NCBI RefSeq assembly: GCF_004210375.1
Contig: NC_134832.1
Coordinates: 155,493,592 to 155,557,591, forward strand
Source of the DNA: Tachypleus tridentatus
Lineage: Eukaryota; Arthropoda; Merostomata; Xiphosura; Limulidae
Length of the DNA stretch: 64,000 nt
Reading direction: 5' to 3'
Below are positions 44,201 to 54,511 of this stretch, one piece after another. The notes under the pieces were generated by a model. The model was not told the DNA's origin. It ran no database searches and worked only from the letters and a program-made list of their open reading frames with translations. The stretch's first letter is position 1. The number at the start of each line of letters is the position of its first letter. Position numbers and translations under genes: made by a program.

Positions 44201-44373
44201 GAACGTTAACACTCGTACAAATTAAACAATCCTTTCATTAAACGTTAACACATACAAATTAAACAATCCTTTCATTAAACGTTAACACACGTACAAATTA
44301 AACAATCCTTTCATTGAACGTTAACACACATACAAATTAAACAATCCTTTCATTGAACGTTAACACACGTACA
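41275..44373. repeat. 39-bp minisatellite with a long-range duplication
   Basis: About 80 units of 39 bp, with 35- to 37-bp variants that lack a CA or similar. Each unit contains ACAAATTAAACAATCC and TTTCATTGAACGTTAAC. Marker variants (ACACATGC, GAAAATTAACACTC, AATTCGTTC, GTTATCGC) recur at a constant offset of 1,228 bp, so a block of about 1.1 kb has been duplicated within the array. Confidence 0.95.
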
Positions 44374-44724
44374 CACACAAACTAAGAATTTCTCACATTA
44401 ATACACATAAGTTACTTATGTTCTAATTTCCACAGTTGAAGGAGTTTGTGTTTGTTTTATACCCACACAAATTAATTATGTACGTTTGTTCCTGTTTTAA
44501 TCCTGACCAAGTTTTAAATTAATACTGATATCAGAACACTGAGAATGTTCCATTGACACCAACCTTGACTTAACGTCTATTGTTTCATCACATTTTCGTT
44601 ATTTGGGATCACAGTTTTGCTTAAAGGCGAGTTCCTGTCCAACAGATTTCATTCCTAAGAGAACTACATAAACGTACCTGTCAGCAGTCAAGGTGACATC
44701 GATTCTGTGGAGAACTCCATTTCA
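44374..44724. other. Unique-looking DNA, nothing recognised
   Basis: About 350 bp between the 39-bp array and the small inserted element. No exon with splice sites and coding character is visible. Confidence 0.4.
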
Positions 44725-44740
44725 ACTAACTGAGAAGAAA

Positions 44741-44915
44741 AATATATATGTAAAAACGGCTCGTTTTGGTTGAGAAAATTTGTGAACCTGACGATGACCG
44801 AAGAAGGTCGAAACGTTGTTCGCTCCTCTACATAAAAAAAAAAAAAAATATTCTCAACCCAAACGAGCCGTTTTTACATATATATTTTTCTCTACAAGTT
44901 CGTTTTTTCGACATT
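44741..44915 (+). mobile_element. 175-bp insertion with inverted arms and hammerhead-like core
   Basis: A perfect 16-bp direct repeat, ACTAACTGAGAAGAAA, flanks the insertion (44725-44740 and 44916-44931) and is a target-site duplication. Arms at about 44741-44777 and 44851-44889 are inverted copies of each other (TGTAAAAACGGCTCGTTT in the left arm) with about one mismatch in the core. Between them, CTGACGA (44788-44794), a GACC/GGTC helix and GAAAC (44810-44814) match the conserved core of a type I hammerhead ribozyme. Penelope-like retroelements are known to carry such motifs in their terminal repeats. A short non-autonomous Penelope-type copy is the best guess. The A-rich run at 44831-44848 is also visible. 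Stem III has CGC where CGU is expected, and stem I is weak, so activity is doubtful. Confidence 0.6.
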
Positions 44916-44931
44916 ACTAACTGAGAAGAAA

Positions 44932-44998
44932 GGCTTAGCATAACCTGATGACTAAGGAACTCGTCTCGTAATTTCAGAATGGCAGGTTCGATTTCCCG
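44932..44998 (+). repeat. tRNA-like fragment in front of a SINE
   Basis: The stretch CCTGATGACTAAGGAACTCG followed by GGTTCGATTTCCCG resembles the A-box to B-box part of a tRNA-derived head. It adjoins the full SINE head starting at 44999, so the two may form a dimeric SINE. Divergence is too high to name the parent tRNA. Confidence 0.45.
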
Positions 44999-45260
44999 GC
45001 CCGGCATAGCCAGGTGGGTTAAGGCGTGCGACTCGTAATCTGAGGGTCGCGGGCTCGAATCCTATTTACACCAAACATGCTCTTTCAGCCGTGGTAGCGT
45101 TATAATGTGACGGTCAATTCCACTACCCATTGGTAAAAGAGTAGCCCAAGAATTGGCGGTGGGTGGTGATAACTAGCTGTCTTCCCTCTAATCTTACACT
45201 GCTAAATTAGGGACGGCTAGCGCAGATAGTCATCATGTAGCTTTGCGCGAATTAAAAAAC
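44999..45260 (+). mobile_element. tRNA-derived SINE with A and B boxes
   Basis: The head begins CGGCCCGGCATAGCCAGG, has an A-box-like TAGCCAGGTGGGTTAAGG and a B-box-like GGGCTCGAATCC, then the family tail: CTTTCAGCCG, GTTATAATGTGAC, a CCCAAGAATTGGCG segment, GGTGATAACTAG, CTTACACTGCTAAATTAGGG and an A-rich end. RNA polymerase III promoters of this kind drive SINE transcription. The head is 5' of the tail on the plus strand. The copy is relatively well kept compared with the one at 7491-7798. Confidence 0.92.
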
Positions 45261-45720
45261 AAACAAAAAAAACAATCGATTTTCCGACACACTGAACATG
45301 TTTGCTGTGGGGACGTTATAAAGTGACAGTCAATCGCACTATCCATTGGTAAAAGAGTAGCCCAAGAATTGGCGGTGGGTGGTGATAACTAGCTGTCTTA
45401 CCTCTAATCTTACACTGCTAAATTAGGGACGGCTAGCGCAGATAGTCATCATGTAGCTTTGCGCGAATTAAAAAACAAACAAAAAAAACAATCGATTTTC
45501 CGACACACTGAACATGTTCGCTGTGGGGACGTTATAAAGTGACAGTCAATCGCACTATCCATTGGCAAAAGTGTAGCCAAATATTTGGCATTGGGTGGTG
45601 TAAACTAACACTTATTTACTATAGTCTTTCATATCTAAATTAGGGATTGCTAGAGCAGACAATCCTCATCAGATAGCCCTCATATAGCTTTACGCAAAAT
45701 TCAGAACAAACCTTTCTAAT
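45261..45720 (+). repeat. Tandem extra copies of the SINE tail (216-bp period)
   Basis: The tail of the preceding SINE recurs, without a tRNA head, at about 45310-45480 and in a more diverged form at about 45530-45700. The segment AATCGATTTTCCGACACACT at about 45273 recurs 216 bp later, which fixes the period. The first two tails are almost identical; the third has drifted (for example GCTAGAGCAGACAATCC). Confidence 0.88.
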
Positions 45721-46394
45721 TCGGAACAAATTATCTTTGATAGGTGCCAAAATATTTGGGCCTGGATTCATTTACAAACATTATATTTGCTCACCTTGTT
45801 GTTTGAAGTCTGATACGTGTTTCAGTGTTTATGTTTGGTTATATCTAGTAATTTTTATACTAATAATAATGTTCTATAGGTAACATTCACTTTACTACTA
45901 ATAGATAGGTCTTTGACAAGAACTATTTTAAACTGTTTGTATCACAATAAAGAATACACCAGAATATTTCAACATGATTGCCAGTTTTAAGAAAGCCGTA
46001 TGTTTACTTTTACTACCAGAAGATAATATGTTTGATTGTATCGGAATATTGGTACTGTTGTAACACAGAAGTATGTTCTTTACGTCATTACAAGATACTG
46101 ACAAAATTATAAAAAGAAATAAATAGCTCGTGCACTTTCCACGAACCATTTCTTTGGTTATCGTGTTAGTTTCCTGTCTTCACTTCATTCAGATTACGAT
46201 TAAAATAGCATTATGAAACTTTCAAACACGTATATCATTTTTAATTGGAAGATAGTTTTCACAGATGTTTTAAAATGTAACAATTTTTAACATTGAATTT
46301 ATTTTGTATTATTAAATCTCAAACCCCTTGCTGTGAAATGGAATACATTGAATTCTACGCTAATTGGATATGTCCTAGCATATATAATCACACA
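45721..46394. other. AT-rich DNA, nothing recognised
   Basis: No exon, RNA gene or mobile element is supported. A 73-codon minus-strand open frame at 45928-46149 lacks recognisable motifs or plausible splice partners. Confidence 0.4.
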
Positions 46395-47130
46395 AAGACT
46401 TAAAAATACATTCATTACACAAAAGGTATAGTTCATATGAGAAGGTACAGTACATTGTAGAAATTACAGAACACATAAGAATGTACAGTATGCATGAGAA
46501 TATACTGTACATATGAGAGGATATAGCACATATGTCAGTATACTTTACATGTGAGAGGGTGTGGTACATATGTCAATATATTTTACATATGAGAACGTGT
46601 AGTACATATGCCAAGATACTGTACATATGAGAAGGTGTAGTACATATGTCAGTATACTTTACATGTGAGAGGGTGTGGTACATGTGTCAATATACTTTAC
46701 ATGTGAGAGGGTGTGGTACATATGTCAATATACTTTACATATGAGAACGTGTAGTACATATGACAAGATACTGTACATATGAGAAGGTGTAGTACATATA
46801 TCAGTATACTTTACATGTGAGAGTGTGTGGTACATATGTCAATATACTTTACATGTGAGAGGGTGTGGTACATATGTCAGTATACTTTACATGTGAGAGG
46901 GTGTAGTACATGTATCAATATACTTTACATATGAGATTGTGTGGTACATATGTCAGTATACTTTACATGTGAGAGGGTGTAGTACATATGTCAGTATACT
47001 GTACATGTGAGAGGGTGTAGTACATGTATCAATATACTTTACATGTGAGAGGGTTTGGTACATATGTTAGTATACTTTACATGTGAGAGGGTTTAGTACA
47101 TATGTCAAGATACTGTACATATGAGAGGAT
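46395..47130. repeat. 38-bp minisatellite, about 19 copies
   Basis: Units contain TACATGTGAGAGGGTGTGG and TACATATGTCAATATACTT with alternating CATATGAGA and CATGTGAGA forms. The left end is more degenerate. It lies upstream of the transmembrane exon of the cyclase gene, so it is probably in the preceding intron. Confidence 0.92.
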
Positions 47131-47417
47131 ATAGTGCATTATTCAGAGAACTGAGAGATGAGAGAAATGTCCGATATGTATATACTTCTCTAACCACACA
47201 TGGGATGTGAGATAGTCACCAGTTCAATGTTTTCTACACGTAACTTTCAAGGTCTGGTTCTAAAGTACGTTACTGAACAAAGAACTAATACACTCGGTGT
47301 TTTCAACATTTCAAGAAGATCACTAGTATAACAAGAAAGAGTGAGTAACTAATTACATATAAAGTACTAGTGAAGTTTAACTTACTTTGTGAAACATGAT
47401 TTTTATTCATTATTTAG
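47131..47417. other. Unique DNA before the transmembrane exon
   Basis: Short stretch ending in the 3' splice site TTTATTCATTATTTAG. No further structure seen. Confidence 0.5.
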
Positions 47418-47502
47418 AGCCATTTCCATCGTATGCATCGTCACTGATTGTAGCAGCAGCTATCACATTGATGGGAATGATCGCTGGTCTTTTCGTCTAT
47501 AG
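47418..47502 (+). CDS. Receptor guanylyl cyclase, transmembrane exon
   Basis: Exon of 85 nt between acceptor TTATTTAG and donor GTATGT. It starts with the last two bases of a split codon and ends with the first two bases of another. The frame reads PFPSYAS, then about 20 hydrophobic residues (SLIVAAAITLMGMIAGLFVY) and a basic residue, a single-pass membrane segment with the positive side at its C-terminal end. It joins in frame to the juxtamembrane exon at 51105. In receptor guanylyl cyclases this segment links the ligand-binding ectodomain to the cytoplasmic kinase homology domain. No ectodomain exon was found upstream in the window. Confidence 0.8.
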
Positions 47503-47639
47503 GTATGTATGATATTTGATCATCTATTACAAATTGTTTGTTGAGACAACGAGGCTGGTGGTAGAAACCACATAAATGTCTTCTTTGAAGATCATTGAAA
47601 AATTTGTGTTGAGTTACAATTGTAGACGTAACATGTTGG
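47503..47639 (+). other. Start of cyclase-gene intron
   Basis: Non-repetitive beginning of a 3.6-kb intron (47503-51104) that is otherwise filled by two 38-bp arrays and a 23-bp array. Nothing recognised. Confidence 0.6.
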
Positions 47640-48545
47640 TGTCTCAAATTATAGCTGTATATATAACATAGAAAAGACGTGCTGGGTTCTAACTGTATAT
47701 ATAACATAGAAAAGACGTGCTGGGTTCTAACTGTATATATAACATAGAAAAGACGTGGTGGGTTATAACTGTATATGTAACATAAAAACGTGTTGGATTA
47801 TAACTGTGTATGTAACATAAAAAGATGTGTTGGATTATAACTGTGTATGTAACATAGAAAAGATTTGTTGAGTTATAACTGTATATGTAACAAACAGATG
47901 CTCAAATTACAATTGCACATATAACCTAGAAAAGAGGTGTTGGGCGATAACTGTACATGTAACTTAGAAAAGATGTGTTGGGTGATAACTGTACATGTAA
48001 CTTAGAAAAGATGTGTTGGGTGATAACTGTACATGTAACTTAGAAAAGATGTGTTGGGTGATAACTGTACATGTAACTTAGAAAAGATGTGTTGGGTGAT
48101 AACTGTACATGTAACTTAGAAAAGATGTGTTGGGTGATAACTGTACATGTAACTTAGAAAAGATGTGTTGGGTGATAACCGTACATGTAACTTAGAAAAG
48201 ATGTGTTGGGTGATAACTGTACATGTAACTTAGAAAATATGTGTTGGGTGATGACTGTACATGTAACTTAGAAAATATGTGTTGGGTGATGACTGTACAT
48301 GTAACTTAGAAAATATGTGTTGGGTGATAACTGCACATGTAACTTAGAAAAGATGTGTTGGGTGATAACTGAACATGTAACTTAGAAAATATGTGTTGGG
48401 TGATGACTGTACATGTAACTTAGAAAATATGTGTTGGGTGATAACTGCACATGTAACTTAGAGAAGATGTGTTGGGTGATAACTGAACATGTAACTTAGA
48501 AAAGATGTGTTGCGTGATAACTGTACATGTAATTTAGAGAAGGAT
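47640..48545. repeat. 38-bp minisatellite A in cyclase-gene intron, about 23 copies
   Basis: Units contain TAGAAAAGATGTGTTGGGTG and ATAACTGTACATGTAACT. Copies at the left end are more diverged (TATATATAACATAG forms), those in the middle nearly identical. It is unrelated in sequence to the 38-bp array that follows. Confidence 0.93.
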
Positions 48546-48554
48546 CGTGTAACT

Positions 48555-50993
48555 GTATCAGCGTACATATAAAGTAACTAAGGTGTGTGGATGTAGTAGT
48601 ATACAGGTAAAGTAACTAAGGTGTGTGGATGTAGTAGTATACAGGTAAAGTAACTAAGGTGTGTGGATGTAGTAGTATACAGGTAAAGTAACTAAGGTGT
48701 GTGGATTTAGTAGTATACAGGTAAAGTAAACAAGGTGTGTGGATGTAGTAGTATACAGTTAAAGTAAACAAGGTGTGTAAATGTAGTAGTATACAGGTAA
48801 AGTAAACAAGGTGTGTGGATGTAGTAGTATACAGGTAAAGTAAACAAGGTGTGTTGATGTAGTAGTATACAGGTAAAGTAAACAAGGTGTGTTGATGTAG
48901 TAGTATACAGGTAAAGTAAACAAGGTGTGTGGATTTAGTAGTATACAGGTAAAGTAAACAAGGTGTGTGGATGTAGTAGTATACAGTTAAAGTAAACAAG
49001 GTGTGTAAATGTAGTAGTATACAGGTAAAGTAAACAAGGTGTGTGGATGTAGTAGTATACAGGTAAAGTAAACAAGGTGTGTTGATGTAGTAGTATACAG
49101 GTAAAGTAAACAAGGTGTGTGGATCTAGTAGTATACAGGTAAAGTAAGCAAGGTGTGTGGATGTAGTAGTATACAGGTAAAGTAAACAAGTTGTGTGGAT
49201 GTAGTAGTATACAGGTAAAGTAAACAAGGTGTGTGGATTTAGTAGTATACAGGTAAAGTAAACAAGGTGTGTTGATGTAGTAGTATACAGGTAAAGTAAG
49301 CAAGGTGTGTGGATGTAGTTGTATACAGGTAAAGTAAACAAGTTGTGTGGATGTAGTAGTATACAGGTAAAGTAAACAAGGTGTGTGGATTTAGTAGTAT
49401 ACAGGTAAAGTAAACAAGGTGTGTGGATGTAGTAGTATACAGTTAAAGTAAACAAGGTGTGTAAATGTAGTAGTATACAGGTAAAGTAAACAAGGTGTGT
49501 GGATGTAGTAGTATACAGGTAAAGTAAACAAGGTGTGTTGATGTAGTAGTATACAGGTAAAGTAAACAAGGTGTGTTGATGTAGTAGTATACAGGTAAAG
49601 TAAACAAGGTATGTGGATTTAGTAGTATACAGGTAAAGTAAACAAGGTGTGTGGATGTAGTAGTATACAGTTAAAGTAAACAAGGTGTGTAAATGTAGTA
49701 GTATACAGGTAAAGTAAACAAGGTGTGTGGATGTAGTAGTATACAGGTAAAGTAAACAAGGTGTGTTGATGTAGTAGTATACAGGTAAAGTAAACAAGGT
49801 GTGTGGATCTAGTAGTATACAGGTAAAATAAGCAAGGTGTGTGGATGTAGTAGTATACAGATAAAGTAAGCAAGGTGTGTGGATGTAGTAGTATACAGGT
49901 AAAGTAAGCAAGGTGTGTGGATGTAGTTGTATACAGGTAAAGTAAACAAGTTGTGTGGATGTAGTAGTATACAGGTAAAGTAAACAAGGTGTGTGGATTT
50001 AGTAGTATACAGGTAAAAGTAAACAAGGTGTGTGGATGTAGTAGTATACACAGTTAAAAGTAAACAAGGTGTGTAAATGTAGTAGTATACAGGTAAAGTA
50101 AACAAGGTGTGTGGATGTAGTAGTATACAGGTAAAGTAAACAAGGTGTGTTGGTGTAGTAGTATACAGGTAAAGTAAACAAGGTGTGTTGATGTAGTAGT
50201 ATACAGGTAAAGTAAACAAGGTGTGTGGATTTAGTAGTATACAGGTAAAGTAAACAAGGTGTGTGGATGTAGTAGTATACAGTTAAAGTAAACAAGGTGT
50301 GTAAATGTAGTAGTATACAGGTAAAGTAAACAAGGTGTGTGGATGTAGTAGTATACAGGTAAAGTAAACAAGGTGTGTTGATGTAGTAGTATACAGGTAA
50401 AGTAAACAAGGTGTGTGGATCTAGTAGTATACAGGTAAAGTAAGCAAGGTGTGTGGATGTAGTAGTATACAGGTAAAGTAAGCAAGGTGTGTGGATGTAG
50501 TAGTATACAGGTAAAGTAAACAAGGTGTGTGGATGTAGTAGTATACAGGTAAAGTAAACAAGGTGTGTGGATGTAGTAGTATACAGGTAAAGTAAACAAG
50601 TTGTGTGAATGTAGTAGTATACAGGTAAAGTAAACAAGGTGTGTGGATGTAGTAGTATACAGGTAAAGTAAACAAGGTGTGTGGATGTAGTAGTATACAG
50701 GTAAAGTAAGCAAGGTGTGTGGATGTAGTAGTATACAGATAAAGTAAGCAAGGTGTGTGGATGTAGTAGTATACAGGTAAAGTAAACAAGGTGTGTGGAT
50801 GTAGTAGTATACAGATAAAGTAAGCAAGGTGTGTGGATGTAGTAGTATACAGGTAAAGTAAACAAGTTGTGTGAATGTAGTAGTATACAGGTAAAGTAAA
50901 CAAGTTGTGTGAATGTAGTAGTATACAGGTAAAGTAAACAAGTTGTGTGGATGTAGTAGTATACAGGTAAAGTAAACAAGGTGTGTGGATGTA
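48555..50993. repeat. 38-bp minisatellite B in cyclase-gene intron, about 64 copies
   Basis: Units contain GTGTGTGGATGTAGTAGTAT and ACAGGTAAAGTAAACAAG. A 228-bp (6 x 38) higher-order period is visible from a marker unit with CAGTTAAAG, at 48756, 48984, 49440, 49668 and 50280. The minus strand is open in all three frames for long distances (up to 431 codons), because the unit contains no stop on that strand and 38 is not a multiple of three. The repeated YTTTSTHL/FTCILLH peptides are artefacts. Confidence 0.96.
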
Positions 50994-51070
50994 TTAATGT
51001 ATAGGTATTACATGTATTAGTGTATAGGTAATACATGTATTAGTGTATAGGTATTTCATGTATTAGTGTA
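50994..51070. repeat. 23-bp tandem repeat, about 3 copies
   Basis: Short units containing ACATGTATTAGTGTATAGGT, directly after the 38-bp array and just before the juxtamembrane exon. Confidence 0.85.
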
Positions 51071-51104
51071 CTATTAATTTTGAAACTGGGTTTCACTTCC
51101 GAAG

Positions 51105-51237
51105 ACGGTTTAGATTTGAAGCAGACCTGGCGAGTCACTGGTGGCGAATTAAGTGGGAAAATGTGATCATTGAAAGAACAGGAGTCCGGTCTGCTACAAG
51201 TATCGGGTCCAGCGAAAGTAGCTCCACAAAACCTCCG
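51105..51237 (+). CDS. Receptor guanylyl cyclase, juxtamembrane exon
   Basis: Exon of 133 nt, acceptor CACTTCCGAAG, donor GTTAGA. Its first base completes an Arg codon split with the previous exon, and it ends in phase 0. The frame reads RFRFEADLASHWWRIKWENV, then a Ser/Thr-rich linker with SATSIGSSESSSTKPP. The ELxxxxWRVxWEDV-like pattern after the membrane segment is typical of natriuretic peptide receptor type and other receptor guanylyl cyclases. The Ser-rich linker corresponds to the region that is phosphorylated in vertebrate NPR-A and NPR-B; whether that applies here is unknown. Confidence 0.85.
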
Positions 51238-51469
51238 GTTAGAATAAATAAAACTTGTATTAAAATAAAAGTCGAAATTTACTTAAAGTATTTAATGATT
51301 ACGTACTGTGGGATGACTTAATAAATAGTAAATACAGTCCTGTTCACATGTAATGATTAACTTATCTAATTTCATCCATGAAAAATTTCGACAAATCAGT
51401 TTAATTATTTCACAAGAAACTTCAATTTTTTAGAGACTCAGTCTTTACACAAATGAACATCTAGCGTAT

Positions 51470-51960
51470 TATTTTGTGAATTTACTACAAGAGCTAATGT
51501 ATTATTTTAAGCATTTTCTGTACGAGCTAGCGTATTCTTTTAAATATTTTTTGCAGGAGCTAATGTATTTTCTGTAAGAACTGATGTATTGTTTCATGTA
51601 TTTTCGGGGCCGGCATAGCCAGGTGGTTAAGGCATTCGACTCGTTTTCCGAGGGCCGTGGGTTCGAAGCCTCGTCGCACCAAGCATGCTCACACTTTCAG
51701 CCGTAGGGGCGTTATAATGTGTCGGTCAATCACACTATTCGTTGGTAAAAAAGTAGCCCAAGAGTTGAAGGTGGGTGGTGATGACTGCCTTCCTTCCAGT
51801 CTTACACTGCTAAGTTATGGACGGCTAGCGCAGAGAATCCTCTTGTATCTTTGCGTGAAATTCAAAACAAAAATAAACAATTCATGTATTTTCTGTAGGA
51901 GCTAATTTATTGTTTTATGTACTTTCTGCAGGAGCTAATGTGTTGTTCTATGTATCTTAT
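51470..51960. repeat. Degenerate minisatellite split by a SINE
   Basis: Units of roughly 30-38 bp sharing GAGCTAATGTATT and TTCATGTATTTTCTG occur on both sides of the SINE at 51606-51880 (51470-51605 and 51881-51960). Copies are diverged in length and sequence. Confidence 0.75.
51606..51880 (+). mobile_element. tRNA-derived SINE, intact-looking copy
   Basis: The head has GGCATAGCCAGGTGGTTAAGG (A-box region) and GGGTTCGAAGCC (B box). The tail has CTTTCAGCCGTAGG, GTTATAATGTGTCGG, CCCAAGAGTTGAAG, GGTGATGACTG, CTTACACTGCTAAG and ends AAAACAAAAATAAAC. A 13-bp repeat TTCATGTATTTTC at 51593-51605 and 51881-51893 could be its target-site duplication, though the same motif belongs to the surrounding minisatellite. 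The 82-codon open frame inside is not a gene. Confidence 0.93.
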
Positions 51961-52423
51961 TATATTCTTTACTTACATACTTTACAACGCTTAAGTTGGT
52001 GAAACAGTTTTCCAAAAGACAAGAAATGTGTTGGACAAAATCGTAGATTTAACATCATTAGAACTGGTACACACACACTATAATATTCCCAACTACTTCC
52101 GACACACAAACACTTCATTTATAACACGAATTCTGCAGCGTGACGTGTTACTATAAATATACCAATGTATATACATATATATGATACATTAATTTAAGTC
52201 CTATCGCAATTTTATTTCTTATACGCCTGTTTTTGTTTTATTTGTATATATATTTATAATGTTACGTTGGTAATAGCATTTTGTTTCAACAATAATAATT
52301 TTAGTTTGTTGGAAGTTTGGTTGATTTCTAAAAGCTGTGTTAATTTACCTTCTTCTTTATAGCAAATCTCAAATTAATGTCCTTTTAATCTTTATGTACG
52401 AGATCGATTCGTTTGCCAAATGT
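51961..52423 (+). other. Intronic DNA, nothing recognised
   Basis: AT-rich part of the intron between the juxtamembrane exon and the exon at 53365. No further feature supported. Confidence 0.5.
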
Positions 52424-52855
52424 AAACCATCGTCATACATTGAATTAGGTAGACATCTTCTTGTTTGAACCATCGACGAACATTGAATTAAGTAGACATC
52501 TTGTTGTTTGAGCTATCGACATACATTGAAATAAGTAGACATCTTGTTGTTTGAGCTATCGACGAACATTGAAATAAGTAGACATCTTGTTGTTTGAGCT
52601 ATCGACGAACATTGAATTAAGTAGACATCTTGTTCTTTGAATCATCGACATACATTGAAATAAGTAGACATCTTGTTGTTTGAGCTATCGACGAACATTG
52701 AATTAAGTAGACATCCTGTTCTTTGAATCATCGACATACATTGAAATAAGTAGACATCTTGTTGTTTGAACCATCGACGAACATTGAAATAAGTAGACAT
52801 CTTGTTCTTTGAACCATCAACATACATTAAATTAAGTAAACATCTTGTTGTTTGG
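52424..52855. repeat. 43-bp minisatellite in cyclase-gene intron, about 10 copies
   Basis: Units contain TAAGTAGACATCTTGTTGTT and CATCGACGAACATTGAA. Variation is mainly ATACATT versus ACGAACATT and GAATTAAG versus GAAATAAG. The minus-strand open frame of 61 codons is periodic and not a gene. Confidence 0.93.
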
Positions 52856-53364
52856 AATATTTCTCTTTCGATCTACCATCATCACAGATGTCTGGTGTGT
52901 TTTATATACAGATGCATCAAATATTTTTCTAAAATGATTTATCTCGTTGAACTCGGCACGTTTTACTGGTTTAATGTCCAACTCGTGCAAATATCGTTTT
53001 TTTTTTTTTTCGTCTTCTGAAGGTTTGATTCAAACTCCAATATGTTTTAGCCTCGCATCATTTAATTAATTTCTAATTTAAGCAGTAGGATTCTAGAAAC
53101 TGTACGCTTGAGTTTTTTTACATTCTTTATAAGTTTAAGTTAAATTCGTAGATATTACAAATTTATGTTTATTATTTAATGATATGTTAAAGTTAGTCAT
53201 ATATAGCAGCTAGATTATATAATTATTTTTATATTTAGTTCTATGTACTAAATACTTTTATATTTTGGTGTTGGGGCCTACAGACATTCCAGTCATATCA
53301 GAGTCTTGAAATGTAAAGAACCCAAGTGCCAATATAAAAGTAAATATAAATTTTGATTCTACAG
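52856..53364 (+). other. Intronic DNA, nothing recognised
   Basis: AT-rich DNA with a T-run at about 53000-53010, ending in the acceptor TTTTGATTCTACAG. No extra exon seen. Confidence 0.5.
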
Positions 53365-53436
53365 GACCGGGAAGAGGGCGCTCAGAAAAACATGGGTGAT
53401 CGTGCCTTACAGGAACGTTGTGTTGGAACGTACAAG
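53365..53436 (+). CDS. Receptor guanylyl cyclase, start of kinase homology domain
   Basis: Exon of 72 nt, 24 codons, phase 0 at both ends; acceptor GATTCTACAG, donor GTAACA. It reads DREEGAQKNM then GDRALQERCVGTYK. The CVGTYK-G junction with the next exon corresponds to the strand pair at the N-lobe of the kinase homology domain (AYYKG in NPR-A as I recall). No classical glycine-rich loop is visible, as usual for this family. Confidence 0.78.
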
Positions 53437-54095
53437 GTAACACCACTGAGTGCCCTGGTGGTCAGCGCTAAATTTACGGATTTACGGCGGAAAAATTCGG
53501 AATTAGATATCCCGTGGTGGGCAAATAGACAGTCCATTCTAAAGGCTTACACTAAATAAAAAACAACCTTAATAATAGCGTGGAGTTTAATTAATCTATA
53601 AATATTTCACATTTTAACTGTTTCATATCATTACACAACTTAGAGAGTTGGAAGATAATCTGTCTTCTTGAGACACAAAGTTTAAGAATTTTAACTGGTT
53701 GAGTTTCTTCGTTGTTAAATGACAAGGCATACTTGTACTTTGCCCACCATTGGGATTCAAACTCCGGATATTAACGTTAAAAGCCCTTAAGGTTATCGTT
53801 GAAGAATAACAAGTTAAAACATTAAACGTTTTGCGTATTGAAACTGACAAATATTCTATAAAATCATAACATAATAATAGAGTAACTACATATATTTTCA
53901 CATACTTCAATCATTATTTGGGAAGAAAAAACATATAAAATTAAAAGTTATTTGTTTCTAATTCTTATATACACATATTTCGAATATATTTTAAATCACT
54001 GTTTGCATGTAAGATCTACCATAGGGTGAGAAATTAAATATATATCGTTAAATATTTCGAGTTTAAAACTAATTCAGTTTTGACTAATGTCTCAG
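53437..54095 (+). other. Short intron, no repeat array seen
   Basis: The 659-bp phase 0 intron between the first two kinase-homology exons. It is the only cyclase intron here without a tandem array. The 95-codon minus-strand open frame at 53623-53910 has no recognisable motif. Confidence 0.6.
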
Positions 54096-54173
54096 GGAAT
54101 GCACGTGTCTGTGACGTTTCTGGACGTTAAACGACTGATCGTGACGAGAAACATTTTACTCCAGCTGAAACAA
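54096..54173 (+). CDS. Receptor guanylyl cyclase, kinase homology N-lobe exon
   Basis: Exon of 78 nt, 26 codons, phase 0; acceptor AATGTCTCAG, donor GTAAGT. It reads GMHVSVTFLDVKRLIVTRNI and ends LLQLKQ. It aligns with the NPR-A stretch around VAVKRV..KRIELTRKV..ELKHM. The residue in the place of the ATP-contacting Lys of VAxK is Thr (VSVTF). That fits a catalytically inactive kinase homology domain that regulates the cyclase allosterically. Confidence 0.82.
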
Positions 54174-54511
54174 GTAAGTTTGAGAAATCTTCGATATTCG
54201 AATGTATAAAACGTAATTGTAACGGATAACTTAGCGTTTTGTGAAATATTTTTATTTTCCCGCTTTTAAATATAATAAGTAAACAACGTCATATTTATAT
54301 ATAATTATATTGAAATAAATGTAGGGATATAATAATGATGAGCAAAAGAAAGTTGGACATTTGAAACTAAATATTTAAAACAATAGAAAATAAACTCCAA
54401 TATTTTACAATAAACAGGTATTTACTTGGAGTGTCATCTGTGGACCGAATGTGGAATATTTCTGAACGAGATCTGTGTTTCCGAGTTTAAAAGGATTAAC
54501 TCTAGGTAGTT

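Noticed and set aside
44999-45075. Functional tRNA gene
   Set aside because: Cloverleaf pairing is imperfect and the head is joined to the SINE tail shared by several copies in this window.
51657-51905. 82-codon open frame on the plus strand
   Set aside because: Lies within the tRNA-derived SINE.
53623-53910. 95-codon minus-strand open frame
   Set aside because: Within a short cyclase intron, AT-rich codons, no motif.
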